Positions 43,073 to 54,479 of a DNA stretch of 64,000 bases are shown piece after piece. Numbering within the stretch: the first letter of the stretch is position 1; each line of letters opens with the position of its first letter. The translations under genes and the position numbers were made by a program. Below the pieces are notes generated by a model that had not been told where the DNA came from, ran no database searches, and was given only the letters and a program-made list of their open reading frames with translations. Origin of the DNA: Locusta migratoria (lineage: Eukaryota; Arthropoda; Insecta; Orthoptera; Acrididae); assembly GCA_026315105.1 (NCBI GenBank), contig CM048744.1, positions 24,965,759 to 25,029,758 on the forward strand, in the 5' to 3' direction.

Positions 43073-44348
43073 TCATTACATTTTCACGCAATTTGGGTGC
43101 ATAGATCCTGAGAAATCAGTATCCAGAACAACCACCTCTGGCCGTAATAACGACCTTGATACGCCTGGGTATTGAGTCAAAAAAACTTGCATAGCGTGTA
43201 AATGCTGCCCATGCAGGTTCAATACGATGCCACAGTTCATCAAGACTACTGACTGGGGTATTGTGACGGCCAGTTGCTCGGCCACCATTGACCAGGCGTT
43301 TTCAATTAGTGAGAGATACGGAGAATATAATCGCCAGGGCAGCAGTCGAACATTTTCGGTATCCAGAAAGGCCCGTACAGGGCCTGACACATGCGGTCGT
43401 GCATTATTCTACTGAAATGTAGGGTTTTGCAGGAATCAAATGAAGGGTAGAGCCACATCTGAATTGAAACACAGCCATTGTGCAAAGTGCCGTCGATGCC
43501 AACAAGAGGTGACCGAGACGTGTAACCAATGGCACTCCATACTATCACGGCGAGTGATACGCCAGTATGGCGATGACGAATACACGCTTCCAATGTGCGT
43601 TCACCGCGATGTCGCCAAACACGGATGTGACCATCATGATGCTGTAAACAGAACCTGGATTCATCTAAAAAATGATGTGTTGCCATTCGTGCACCCAGGT
43701 TCGTCGTTGCACACACCATCGCAGGCGCTTCTGTCTGTGATGAAGCGTCAAGGGTAGCCGAAGCGCCGGCCGCGGTGGCCGAGGGGACTGAGGCGCTCCA
43801 GTCACGGTCTGCATGGCCACTACGGTCGGGGGTTCGAATCCCCCCTCGGGCATGGATATCTGTGCCGTCCTTAGTATAAGGTAGTTGATAAGTAGTTTGT
43901 AAGTTTAGGGACTGATGACCCCGCAGTTAAGTCCCATAAGCTTAACAAACATTTGAACATTTTTTGGTAGCCGCAGCCATTGTCTCCGAGCTGATAGTCC
44001 ATGCTGCTGCAAATGTCGTCGAACTGTTCGTGCAGCTGGTTGTTTGGCATACGTCCCCATCTGTTGACTCAGGGATCGTGACGTGGCTGCACGATCCGTT
44101 ATAGCCATGCGGATAAGATGCCTGTCATCTCGACTGGTAGTGATACAAAGCCGTTGGGATCCAGCACGGCGTTCCGTATTGCCCTCCTGAACCCACCGAT
44201 TCCATATTCTGCTAACAGTCATTGTATCGCGACCAACGCGAACAGCAATGTCGCGATGCGGTTAACCGCAATCGCGATAGGCTACAATCCGACCTTTATC
44301 AAAGTCGGAAACGTGATGATACGCATTTATCCTCCTTACTCGAGGCAT
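43073..44348 (-). pseudogene. Tc1-like transposase
   Basis: The frame starts at 44348 with MPRVRRINAYHHVSDFDKGR, IVAYRDCG and, after one stop, RDIAVRVGRDTMTVSRIWNR, WVQEGNTERRAGSQR (the paired-like DNA-binding domain and GRPR-like hook). Next come ITDRAATSRSLSQQMG and TVRRHLQQHGLSARR. After the SINE it continues WVHERMATHHFLDESRFCLQ, HHDGHIRVWRHRGER (catalytic region with DESRF) and VSLAVIVWSAIGYTSRSPLV. Then AGPVRAFLDTENVRLLPW-type sequence leads to SPYLSLIENAW. Active relatives have SPDLSPIE, so here the acidic residue of SPD is a tyrosine while the E of IEN remains. Two frameshifts, one stop and the SINE leave no working protein. Confidence 0.85.
43765..43965 (+). mobile_element. tRNA-derived SINE, full length, well preserved
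   Basis: GCCGGCCGCGGTGGCCGAGG opens the head and GGGGGTTCGAATCCCCCCTC is a perfect B-box arm. Then come CGTCCTTAGTATAAGGTAG, TTTGTAAGTTTAGGGACTGA and TTAACAAACATTTGAACATT, ending in T6. The duplication GGTAGCCGAAGC / GGTAGCCGCAGC (one mismatch) flanks it. It is a good reference copy for the family. Confidence 0.95.
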
Positions 44349-44580
44349 CACAAAACGACGTTTCACCAGGCAACGCCGGTCAACCGCTGTTTGTGTGTGA
44401 GAAATCGGTTGGAAACTTTCCTCATGTCAGCACGCTGCAGTTGTCGGCACCGGCGCTAACCTTGTGTGAATTCTCTGAAAAGGTAATCATTTTCATATCA
44501 CAGCATCTTCTTTCTGTCGGTTAAATTTAGCGTCTGTAGCACGTCATCTTCCTCGTGTTACAGTTTTAAGGTCCGGTGTA

Positions 44581-44802
44581 ACCCTTTTCCTTTACACAGC
44601 GAATTACAATGGTTAGGGGAACTGCCGATACAATCTGCGTCTCCTGTAGAGTTGCGTCCGAGCGAATAAGGTAGACTGCTCTATCTTGGAAAAGTTCTCC
44701 AGCTTTAACCTCTAGAAGCTGTGTAGCAACCAGCTGCAATTTGGATGCACTGTTTGTTGTCTCCTCGGGCTGCTGTACTGCGAGCGGTAGGTTCAGGAGG
44801 TG
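44581..44802 (-). other. open frame downstream of an RTE fragment, origin unknown
   Basis: The reverse strand continues in frame from the RTE piece as LLNLPLAVQQPEETTNSASK, LQLVATQLLEVKAGELFQDR, and ends KEKGYTGP at the Tc1 boundary. I do not recognise this segment, and it is not part of the RTE sequence at 31860 onwards. It could be exonic or another element. Confidence 0.35.
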
Positions 44803-45195
44803 GCCTGTATGATCCTCTGAGTTCTTCACTACTCTATCTCTCAAAACTACCCATTCATCTTCTACTGTATTACTTTCCCCTTTTCAGCCAATCCTTGCCC
44901 AATGCTCCCTCTAGAGTCTAGAACGTCCAACCACTTCTGATTTCTTTTAATGTGTCCAGCTTCCAGCTCCTTAATTTACTACCTTTTTGCAAGTTTTAAT
45001 CTACAGTTCACAACAAATTAGTTAGGCTCACAGTCTGTATCTGCCACTGGATATGTCTTATACTTTAACACTTAGTTTCTAAACGCATTCCTTACCATTA
45101 TAATGTCAATCTGGTACCTTTTAGTGTCTCCTAGTCTCTTGCACGTATACAACCTTCTTTAGATAATTCTTCTCAGTTCTTGGCCTCCTTTCTCC
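44803..45195 (-). pseudogene. RTE-type LINE, endonuclease end
   Basis: The reverse strand resembles the RTE at 31570-31910: GTATACGTGCAAGAGACTAG, GGTACCAGATTGACATTATA, AGGGAGCATTGGGCAAGGAT and GAATGGGTAGTTTTGAGAGA all find clear counterparts. It is a short internal fragment without tail. Confidence 0.8.
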
Positions 45196-45273
45196 GCAGT
45201 TGCATTTATACAATTTGTATAGGTTAGGTAACTGTCTTATGCAACTGTAAATTAGTCTAACGTAGACCAGACG

Positions 45274-45303
45274 CCTTTCGCTTTATTCTAAAGCATCTTT
45301 AGT
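45274..45303 (-). other. degenerate hammerhead-like module
   Basis: On the reverse strand CTAAAGA (normally CTGAAGA), one T, GCTTT, loop AGAAT, AAAGC, then GAAAGGCGTCTGG. Stem II is perfect, but each core box has one change. Confidence 0.45.
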
Positions 45304-45591
45304 GGTCAAATGTACAGGAAACGTTTTGTTTTACATTATTTGTTTGATTAAATTCGCTCGATATCAGTTCTCATGCAATAGGATTATTTTGATTCTGAAT
45401 GAAATGGACTACTAACTTTACCCACGTATTTCTATATTGTCCTCTTCATATGTCTTTTGTAGGACATTGTCAATTGCTGTCACTGTTAATAATTACAATA
45501 TTTACATTTTCACTTTTTCATAAAAGTTTCTGAAAAATCGCCGTTTCTATGGCACGGTAGGCTTGTACGTCTTTTTTTCCCCTCTGTGTGC

Positions 45592-45593
<2 letters not shown>

Positions 45594-45631
<38 letters not shown>
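45594..45631. repeat. (TG)n microsatellite
   Basis: About 18 TG dinucleotides. A second, shorter GT/AG cluster lies at 45785-45850. Confidence 0.9.
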
Positions 45632-45635
<4 letters not shown>

Positions 45636-46398
45636 ATTTGCTTACAAGTTCTTTGGTTCGCACAGTGAGATGTGTTTTCGTTTCGTTTCTGTCAAAACAG
45701 TTGTCTCCTAGTAACTTTGCGTGTGATGTTCTGACTGTGTTGTGTGTGTATTTATAATTACGATTTTAGTTTTACTAGCGAGGTTCTGTGTGTTTGTGTA
45801 AGAAAGAGAGAGAGAGAGAGATTTTGATTTTCTCTAGGTGTGTGTGTGTGGGTAGGGTTTTGTTGTTGTTCTTTTATGTGGTCGCATCATGTGATGTGTT
45901 TGAAGGAGGGGAAGGTTTATCTTTGTCTACTATGTGTTCTATTAGTTTAAATAATGTTTGGTTACTGATGTTTACTTGGTCATTTAATACGTGTTTCTCT
46001 TCTATTAACGCTTTTTGAATTTGAAAATTCTCTTGAAGGGTTAGGAGGTGTTTCGTATTGTTAAATCTGACTATTTGGTATCGGTTTCTATGGTGGTGGG
46101 ATAGTGGTATTCTGGAGTAACAAGGAAATGGTCAGACTTGCCATGTCGAAACCTGTGTGGCGTTAGCTACGCGCCACTCTCCTGCCACAGCAGTGAGAGA
46201 GCTGATCGCCCAGTGAAAGAGATCATACGATTATTAATAAATACAATAATAATAGATTCGTTCAAAAATGTAGCTGATATATCTACAACATTCTTTCCAA
46301 ATAGCTATTACATAGACACAAATACATATACGGTGCAGAACACGTAAAATTTTTATTTCTTGTAATTACCCCAAAAATGCGGGATATTGATGCAATGT
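45632..46398. other. no recognisable gene
   Basis: Simple-repeat-rich and T-rich. No domain is visible on either strand. Confidence 0.4.
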
Positions 46399-47280
46399 TC
46401 AAAACATAGGTTTTTTGTGCACCAAGAACATACAAGCAAAGACGACATATGATTTTGGACAAAACTCGGCCCGTGTTAGGAAGGAACCAGGCCTAATATC
46501 AGTATATTTCGATGCGTGCCACGCGTATTTAATCACATTTTGAAACCGTGGGGAGGAAAACTGATAATGTACGACTGATTGTAACTTGCGAATATTGCCA
46601 CGGTGATAGACAGGAAACTGCTGTGATTTGCACACAATATTTTTCTCTGTTACGTTTCTGTAAAAGACCATCCACTGGCGGAAAAATTCTCTGTCTAACG
46701 GTTGAATTACGTTAGTCATGCCGAGTGTAATCTGAAGTATCTCTGCTCTACTTCTTTGTCAGGGTGAGCTAGAAATACAGCTTTTAATGAATCAGAACTT
46801 TTATGACATGACCACGAATATACAAGAAGAGATTTATTCCCGCAGAACGGAAGAAAAGCATGACGCATGAAAAGTGTAACGTTTTCATTTCCTATTTTTC
46901 CAGACATCGATGCGTCTACCACAAGATTGTCTGCTTAGAACATTGTGTGTTTGACACGTGGTCTAAAACGTCCAGTTGGTTCTTGAAGACACACATATAG
47001 CTTAGGCAGCAATGATCCATCCAGACTAATTATTGGCATTATAGTGTATGAATGGGTGAGTGCAGTCGTGCACTGCTCAATTGCCTCAATATGGCTTTCC
47101 CATTTGAATGACAGTGTTCTTCTCGCACGCATTTCTTTTTGAAAACCTGACTGATCTGCATTGTAAACGTAAGATTCACTAAAACCGGCGATCTTATTTT
47201 TTGCAGTCGTAAGAAAAGCTTCTATCATTTCCATTTGAGTCACTTCATTTTCCGACGTGTTTCTCGATACTTTTTCTTTT
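46399..47280 (-). pseudogene. pogo/Tigger-like transposase relic
   Basis: From 47250 downwards the reverse strand gives VYNADQSGFQKEMRARRTLS and HIEAIEQCTTALTHSYTIMP, then ISLDGSLLPKLYVCLQEPTG. After a frameshift it gives VDASMSGKIGNENVTLFMRH and FCGNKSLLVYSWSCHKSSDS, and after another TNVIQPLDREFFRQWMVFYR. This is the DDE_1 catalytic domain of pogo/CENP-B-like transposases: first D in NADQSGF, second normally in LLVDSW, third in IQPLD. Here the second reads LLVYSW, so the catalytic aspartate is lost. The N-terminal CENP-B-type helix-turn-helix was not found. A C/T-rich tract at 47275-47310 marks the upstream limit. Confidence 0.8.
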
Positions 47281-48477
47281 CTTTTCTTTTTTTTTCTTTC
47301 TTTTTTTTCGTTCCTAGCTAAGAGTCCTCTGTCAAGTGTATAAAAAGGAAAACACAGCTTCGAAGATGAAAACTCACAAATAGGGTAAACTGACATACAA
47401 CAAGTCGTTGACAACAAAAAAGGAAGACACACAATAGGTAAAACGAAGTCGATATCTCACCTAAAACCGAACAGCAGAAGAACATGGCTGGCTGATCACA
47501 GAGAAAAAAACAGGATGAGCCAGCCATACTGCACACACTAAAAACCCCTTGGTCAGTTACAGAAGGGTCTTAAAAGGGTTTAAAATCGCTGGATAGGTGG
47601 AGACCTGAAGTATCAGGCTATAGCACCCACCACTAGATGGAGTTGTAAAAACCAGCTGCGCGAATAAAACTTAAAACAAAATGAGCCGTGGAGGCATCGT
47701 CGCCTAAAACTAAGGGTAGCGCGTCTGGTAGATGGTCCTCTGGTGAGGTAATCATACGGTATTGTGTTTAATCTCTGCAACATTGTCGGGGAAAATTAGT
47801 TTTATATGAATTGATTGGCGATAATTTTACCAACTTTTCGAATATTAATCGGACCTTTCTTTGAAATACTTCAAACGAGTCGTCATTTTTCATTAGACTG
47901 GAATCCGTAGTCAGAAATTTAAGATTTATATTGTTTATGCGCACTCTCTTTGTCCTGAAGGCTGCTCATTCGGTTCATGACACCTTTGTGCTGATCTGTG
48001 AAAAGTCTTAGCTCTACACTGTTACGTCAAAAGAGGACTCTACGCGTGAGTTTACCATATAGCGCGCCATTTACTTCAGAAGCGTTTTGCCCATGCATAT
48101 TGTGGCAAACTGTTAGGCAAATCAATAATAACGATATAGCAGGCGTATATAAAATGTTGATTGAAAAGTGACTGTTTCCGCCAACGGTGGTGGTTTCGTG
48201 GTCGCCGGTTTGTTGTTGAAAATGGACAAACCTTAATCTAGCGATCACAACATTTGCAGAATTGCTGTATAGACGGTGTTATTATTCGCATGTGTGACTG
48301 ACGTTACAGATGTAGACACGCGAAAGTGATTTTAATAACAACCACGGTTACAGGCCACATGCAGATAATTTAATGAACCACACCGACGACGGCTTAGCAG
48401 AATCGAGATCAGACGTATGAACCGCCAGCAGCCTTTTTCATCAGTCAGATGGGATGCTCTTCATCATCCCGCCAACA
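47281..48477. other. no recognisable gene
   Basis: This holds a pyrimidine-rich tract at its start and mixed sequence after it. A GGTAGCGCGTCTGGTAGAT phrase near 47714 is faintly tRNA-like, but no B box follows. Confidence 0.4.
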
Positions 48478-48488
48478 GACAGATACGG

Positions 48489-48686
48489 GCCGGCCGCGGT
48501 GGCCGAGGTGACTGAGGCGCTCCAGTCACGGTCAGCACGGCCACTACTGTCGGGGGTTCGATTCCCCCCTCGGGCATGGATATTTGTGCCGTCCTAGTTC
48601 GTAAGTAGTTCATAAGTAGTTTGTAAGTTTAGGGACTGATGACCCCGTGGGTAAATCCCATAAGCTTAACAAACATTTGAACATTT
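48489..48686 (+). mobile_element. tRNA-derived SINE, full length
   Basis: GCCGGCCGCGGTGGCCGAGG opens the head, the B box is GGGGGTTCGATTCCCCC, then TTTGTAAGTTTAGGGACTGA and TTTGAACATTT. A perfect 11-base duplication GACAGATACGG flanks it (48478-48488 and 48687-48697). Confidence 0.95.
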
Positions 48687-48757
48687 GACAGATACGGACC
48701 GATGTTCGCTTCACCCAATAAAAAAATAATCTTCTCAATATTTTTTCTCATTACCAT

Positions 48758-49225
48758 AAGGTATGGATGTTGTAGCAAATGGTGGCACATGAAAATTTGT
48801 GGCGGGCCGGGACTGGAACAAGGGTTTCCCACTTATCGCGATCGATCGCCTTAACCACTAGGCTACCCGAACACGAATCCAGGACCGAACCAAACTTCCA
48901 TATGCCACACTGACTGCACATATGAGTCAACTGTATTCATCCCTTAGCAATCGCAGCTTAATCTGTATTCCCGCACCAGGGAGAATGAAAACAACGAGGC
49001 TTTAACCTATGCTGTTATCGTCATTGCCTCACTTGGGCATCTGTTAAATAACTGACATGTGCAGTAAGTGTGGCATATGGAAGTTTGTGTCGGTCCTGAA
49101 GTTGTGTTCGGGTAGCCTAGTGGTTAAGGCGACCGATCGCGTTAAGTGGGATACCCGTTTTCGAGTCCCAGCCCGGCACAAATTTTCATATGTCACCATT
49201 TGGTAGAACATCCATACCTTATACA
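48758..49225. mobile_element. palindromic element with tRNA-like arms
   Basis: The left arm (48758-48910) and right arm (49065-49225) are inverted copies. Each holds GTTCGGGTAGCCTAGTGGTT, AAGGCGA and a B-box-like CGAGTCCCAGCCCGGC or its complement. The outer ends read TAAGGTATGGATG and CATCCATACCTTA. The spacer of about 155 bases has no recognisable content. Each arm looks like a tRNA-derived SINE head, so two SINEs inserted face to face, or a MITE that captured a tRNA-like unit. Confidence 0.7.
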
Positions 49226-50169
49226 GTGACACTAAGAGAAATTCGCTATTGCGACAACATATTGATAAAATTGTCATCACTGTAATTCGTCACGATATAG
49301 TAAAACATAGTAGGACAGAATTGCTTTCAATGAACCCTGTCTCAGCGCTATCGTCAACGACCGTGCTGTAGTCCGATTCCCGACCTATCACCGAAGTGAA
49401 TCACCGTTGGGGCGGCAGGAGGGACAGGAGGGGTGGTGGTGCAAAGTCCCTGATCACCAGTCTTCACACCAGTGTCCTGGATTAAGTTCCAAACCTCTCC
49501 GCGGTGACTCATGGAGTGAGGGCATGGGCCTCTGTTGATGGTGATCGTCCGTCGGATGGGGTCGTTAGCCTCGGCGGCCCCCTTGGTGAGGAGTGGGCTG
49601 TGTGCCGGCACCGGGTTCCACCCTCTCCCTTCTCCCCGTCATCTCCAACACGAACACGACACTACACTACACACGTACCCATTATAGTCACATACACTTA
49701 AGATAGACACTTCAGCACACAGTTCTCACAGTGCTCAAAGGAAAGGTGCCTGCGGGCGCAGAGGACAGGGTGAACCTCTCCAATCAGGCTGGACCTGCCC
49801 TTCGGAGTCTCCCAGACATTCGTGCCATAACGACTTTACTTTTAGCGCTAATGGCTTCGCCAATATTTCTCATTAATAAATGTAGGTGCTTCACACTGAT
49901 TATTGTTAGCTTCCCTTAGTGTTAAGCTTACTGATCAAAATTTCTTTGACTATCATTATCTCTCGTAGTTTGAATACTGCAGCCATTGCTTAGCAATCTT
50001 TTCGTATTTAAGTTTCTCGGTGGGTATTTCTCCAGTTTCTCATGCAGTGTTTTACTCATGTGGTCTGCCGTTAAATGTTGCTCGTGGTTCTGTAGTAAAG
50101 AAGCAGATGACATGCCGTACGGGGCCCCAAATATTTTTGCACACTTGACATTACGAAGATCAGATACAT
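49226..50169. other. unassigned, GC-richer between 49330 and 49830
   Basis: The 49354-49611 minus frame (MPAHSPLLTKGAAEAND...) and the CTCCAACACGAACACGACAC stretch look like repeat-derived sequence, but I cannot name a family. The 49928-50203 minus frame overlaps the LINE endonuclease on the other strand and shows no domain. Confidence 0.35.
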
Positions 50170-51060
50170 TTGTATGAGCCAATGGGTTATTCCCTAGTGT
50201 CAAGTTTTTATAGAAGTTCGAAAACTGGTGTAGGCTCCTCAGTATATGTCAGTAACGATCTATCAGCAGAATGCACAAACCTTGACATAAGTAATTTCTG
50301 CATTGAAAATGTATTTAAGGCAGCTGCTATAGTATTTCCAGGACGCAAAGTAATTATTGTAGTATCTGTTTATCGCACCCTTGATAGCAGTATGGATGTC
50401 TTTACAGAGGTACTAGAAAGAACTACCTCTCATTTACAAAAATACATTCAGCAGAAAATATTAATTCTTGGTGATATTAATATTGACAGACACTTTCTCA
50501 ATGTCCTCAGGTCACATAGTATGTTCTGTGCAAATAACAAGCCAACAAGACTATTTTCTTGTCTGGACAATGTATTAACAAATGTAGAAAGGAATAATTA
50601 TGAAATAGGGATTTTAAATACTATGTATCTATCATACCATCAGGGGATTTGGTTAAAATTGCTGGTAAAAGCTCCCACAGAGCAATATGAATAGCCAATA
50701 TACATTACACTCCTCAAATATAGCCATATCAATGCTCTAAGAACACAACTGTGTCTGGTGGATTGGTCAGAATACCTATCTCAGTGCACGGATGTAGAAG
50801 AAGCCTTTGAAAGTTTCATAACTCTAATCTCCAACATGTTTAATCACTTCTACCCTAAGGTACTAAAATGACACAACAAGAAACCAAGCAAAAGTAACCC
50901 CAGAAGTCTACATAGATGGTTCACACCTGATCTTAGAAAATTAAGAACACAAGTCATGACACTCTACAACCTAAGTACCTTCTAGTAAAGAAGAGGTACA
51001 GGGCAGAAATTGTAAAGCAGATACGTAAGGCAAATGATATATGAATTAGCCATTATGTGC
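50170..51060 (+). pseudogene. CR1-like LINE, endonuclease region
   Basis: The 174-aa frame at 50170-50694 reads MYEPMGYSLVSSFYRSSKTG, SSVYVSNDLSAECTNLDISN, VIIVVSVYRTLDSSMDVFTE and QQKILILGDINIDRHF, then LNVLRSHSMFCANNKPTRLF, SCLDNVLTN and YHQGIWLKL. VSVYR, LGDINID and the closing (D)H.GI.. are the endonuclease blocks of CR1/Jockey-like LINEs. GDINID holds a metal-binding aspartate, and the normally conserved SDH near the end reads SYH here. Downstream, to 51060, further frames (EAFESFITLISNMFNHFYPK, RSLHRWFTPDLRKLR) continue towards the linker but no reverse transcriptase follows. The N-terminus is cut. Confidence 0.8.
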
Positions 51061-53172
51061 TACACGCGTCCACGGAGGCATCAGACTGGCGTGTGACGTA
51101 AGCTTTACAGCTGAGTTGTAGCTTTTATCATCTGATTTGTTTTAATTTATAATTTCTGATGAAGGCATTCATAGTTATCGCCAAAACCAGGTTAAAGTAT
51201 TTTATTTTTGCGACTGAGGGCTCCATTTTTATCCTTTGGCTTACGAATGTGTCGATTTCTATCGATCTGAACGTATATTTTAGTTTTGAATTAGTTTTAA
51301 GTTGGTTCATTTACGTTGTTAGTTCTGTTTACGTGAACGATGGTATAATTTTCCCTGTCGTAACATTCATAAGGTATGTACAATAGTTGCCTTCAACCCC
51401 TCTCCATCATCCAACACGTTCGGTTGGCAACAAGGCGTTCAGATTGTATTTTGGGCGGCAAATTAGTGACAGGCGTGAGTCGCAGTCGGCACAAGCACAG
51501 AAACTCGGCAGCTTCTTTCTACCTGCTGCTGAGGTGGCGGTTGTACTCCGGTTTTCCCAGCGTTTGCCGGTCGCTAAGTCTGGCGAAGCATGACGTCAGA
51601 ACTCAGCTAGTCGTACATCCTGCGCTACTGCTTCTGGCGTTGTGCGCTCGTATATTGTGCATATTTCGTGACCTATGCTGCTTTACATTAATTTTTAATT
51701 TTTTTTTTTTTTTACAAAGACAGTCTGGATCTTTTTAAAACATAAATATCTAAAATGACAGATAGTTTAAGATGTTTTATTGAGACAAGTATAAGTGTTG
51801 CACATCATTGCATGTATATATATCGATTCATGCCCTCAACCTGCTGCCACCTGGTAGCAGATAGATCACTTATAAGTATATTTATGCTTATCGCACCAGT
51901 CCATCTACAGTTTACACTATGATAACACTACCTAGACATGTGGCACAGTATAGCAACGGGGTCTTGAACAACATGACCAAAAGGCATATTCAAGTGATGG
52001 TGTGCATACTATTTATAACTTGCCACTATGATGTTGGTTAATCTGAAGCATATTTCTTAACATGCCTGGACAAGTAAAGTATGAACATGACAAATATTTT
52101 CTGTTTAAACAAGCTACCTAACCCGACTGTTTTCTACAGATTGTGTAACTGACATATTTAACATCTAGATTAATATTGTACCACATTTATTCTACAGTAA
52201 GGCAATTTGTGTTCATTACAGTCTTTTATCTTAATCTTTACAGATTTCATAATGACTCCCCTGGGATTGTAGTACATTCTATGTTTATATGAAAATTTCG
52301 GGATTTTAATGTTTATTGGCGGAGCTTGGCTGCTAAAAAGTGGTTTTACGTGTTTGTCACGGTCAGGCCGCTCAGAGCAAAGACGCTATTGGGGGTCTCC
52401 CCCTCCCACCAGCTTTCGCTCGCCTTCGGGGAAGGACGAGAGGGGCTGGCTTGACCTGTTTGGCGCCGACGCTACAGAATAGTTAAATTCCACAGTTTAC
52501 TAATAATTTTTCAAGTTCAGTTTTTGTTTGTTTGGTACAACTGATACATTGCAATAGAGTAGGAATATTTATTATAAGTTTGAAAATATCTATGATCACA
52601 TCATAGCTGATCAGTAACATTTTAAATTTCCATATTTTGGAGAAATATGGTGGCGACCCAAGATAATTAATTGATGTGTGTGTGTTAAATTATAACAAAC
52701 GACATAATTCACACTTGACAACTCCAGCCATAGAACAATCGACTTCGTTACATTAGGTCTGCAATTCAGTCTCTGAAAATACCGACTTTGTATGAAAAAA
52801 TTCCTTACTCTGTAGATCAATAAAACGCGGTAAACAACGTAAACCAAAACGAACGCTGCAGATTCACATCGGATTAATGGGGAACAGGGCTCCTAACACA
52901 CCGTAATTTTTATCTCTCAAGAAAACCGTATTGCAAATGGTAATTACACCGGAAATTCTTTCTAAAACCTGGTATAATAAACAAAATGCAATAAATTAAG
53001 GGCTTGAACAATGTTGTGAAACGTGTAAACGCTTCACTAGAACAAAATATTAGAGCTAGGAAATTTTGTGTCTCTGTTTACTTTGGACGACTCGTCGCTA
53101 TTTGTTATTTAAAAACACCTATTTTTGCTAGCGGAATGATACATGCTACTTTCCATTGGATTTGGAGACTGG
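51061..53172. other. no recognisable gene; hairpin near 52400-52470
   Basis: AT-rich DNA. At 52400-52460 CCAGCTTTCGCTCGCCTTC faces GAAGGACGAGAGGGGCTGG, an imperfect GC-rich stem-loop with loop GGG. Around 51400-51650 a GC-richer, possibly unique stretch has overlapping frames without domains. Confidence 0.4.
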
Positions 53173-53424
53173 CTAGGTTAGACATCTGAGTGTTTCTCCA
53201 GGTTTAACACTTTCAATTTCAGCAGTCCAGGTGAAAATGCTACCAAAATTCGTTGCAGATAAAACATTTCTATCAGGGAACAGATTAGCATACCTTCGAT
53301 GAGTTTCGTCAACACTTCTGTGAGCCTCAGAGTACGAGGAAATGATACCTACTCTGTCGGCAACCGTTAACATCGTGGAACAATTACAAAAAGTTTTGTA
53401 ATAGTCCGAATCATTAAAGTACAA
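53173..53424 (-). pseudogene. transposon-associated HTH (DUF4817-like) relic
   Basis: The 83-aa reverse frame reads TVADRVGIISSYSEAHRSVD, ETHRRYANLFPDRNVLSATN, then EIESVKPGETLRCLT. It follows the pattern of a small helix-turn-helix found at the start of insect transposon proteins: a (D)R..I...Y.E..R...E..R.Y...FPDR...S..T F..I segment, then .TGSVK. In this copy the GSV reads ESV. No transposase follows. Confidence 0.5.
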
Positions 53425-54479
53425 TGAACAGTCGGACTATAAACTGAGAGGATCGTGACATTCGATTGTGGTAGGTGTCATATGATAGCGTTCTGAAAAC
53501 CAACGACACTGTACTTGGATTAAGCAAATCATACGTCTTTTTTATTGAGATATTATCGTTTTTCAATAATTTTCAACTCATTTTTATTTTTTGTAAAGGA
53601 ATCTTCACAAGCAGAGAAGCCAACATAGCTAGTTACCAATTCTTTTACTGACCGATTTCGGCAATCCTATGATGACATAGTAATTCTGTAAGACTAGTAT
53701 ATAAGAATTGTATGTAACTATCACATATCCAATAATACTGCATATAACACAATTACATACATATTAATATTTAAATATTACTTGCTAATATATCGTCACG
53801 TTTACTTTCTGTTCTTGCGTATGGGAATGTAGAAAGTAAAACATTTTCTACGTCTACAGTAAAATGTGTTGCACCCATATTGCAAGCCCATCACTCAGAA
53901 CGTAAGTTTAGAAACACCAAAAAACTTTTTATAGTGTGGTATCCAGGATCTTCTGCAATCGATACGTGCATAATTAAATCGATGTATATTGTACAGTTAC
54001 GCTAAGTGCTATAAAATCTTGGCCCAATCGTTGTACTTGCCCAGGCGAATGTGAACTTTTCCAGTCTTGTATTACAAAAAAATAAATAAATAAAAACTCG
54101 GAAAAGAATTCATCTTCATGTATTCATAAAAACAGCTTAGAAATTGTGAAACAGTAAAACAATGAAATATGAATAATTTAAAAATTATAACCGCAGTATC
54201 CAAAGAAAGCAAAATAGTAATAAAATACAAATGATGTATAACATTAATTTGGTTCAAAACTTGAATGTGAACAATATTTCGTGTTGCCTGTCCAGGAGCT
54301 AGCATGAATAAATTATTTGGTGAGCCCATCCATCCTTGAGTAGACGGCATAGAGTTGGCCGGGTGAGAAACTTGGAGATGTCAAATGCACACCGTACTAT
54401 TGAACAGATTTGCAGTGTGTAATATTAGGAAACTGCCTGCGATGAATGGATGAAGTCTCGTAAATCATGCGTCGACGAT
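53425..54479. other. no recognisable gene; weak PLE-like unit near 53650
   Basis: CCGATTTCGGCAATCC followed by ATGATGACATAG is a decayed inverse of the GAAAC...CATCATAG type module. The rest is AT-rich and unassigned. Confidence 0.35.

Larger units (their letters stand above)
42981..44578 (-). mobile_element. Tc1-like DNA transposon, complete outline, inactive
   Basis: The left end (CATTACTGGCCATTGAAATT, ACTACACGAAG) and the right end (complement CACCGGACCTTAAAACTGTA, ACACGAGGAAG) form degenerate inverted repeats of about 30 bases. The dinucleotide TA flanks both ends (42979-42980 and 44579-44580), as expected for Tc1/mariner. The transposase lies on the minus strand and is split by a SINE at 43765-43965. 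Confidence 0.85.

Noticed and set aside
47281..47536. Hydrophobic, cysteine-rich minus-strand frame suggesting a membrane protein
   Set aside because: It derives from a C/T-rich low-complexity segment next to the pogo relic, with no start context or family match.
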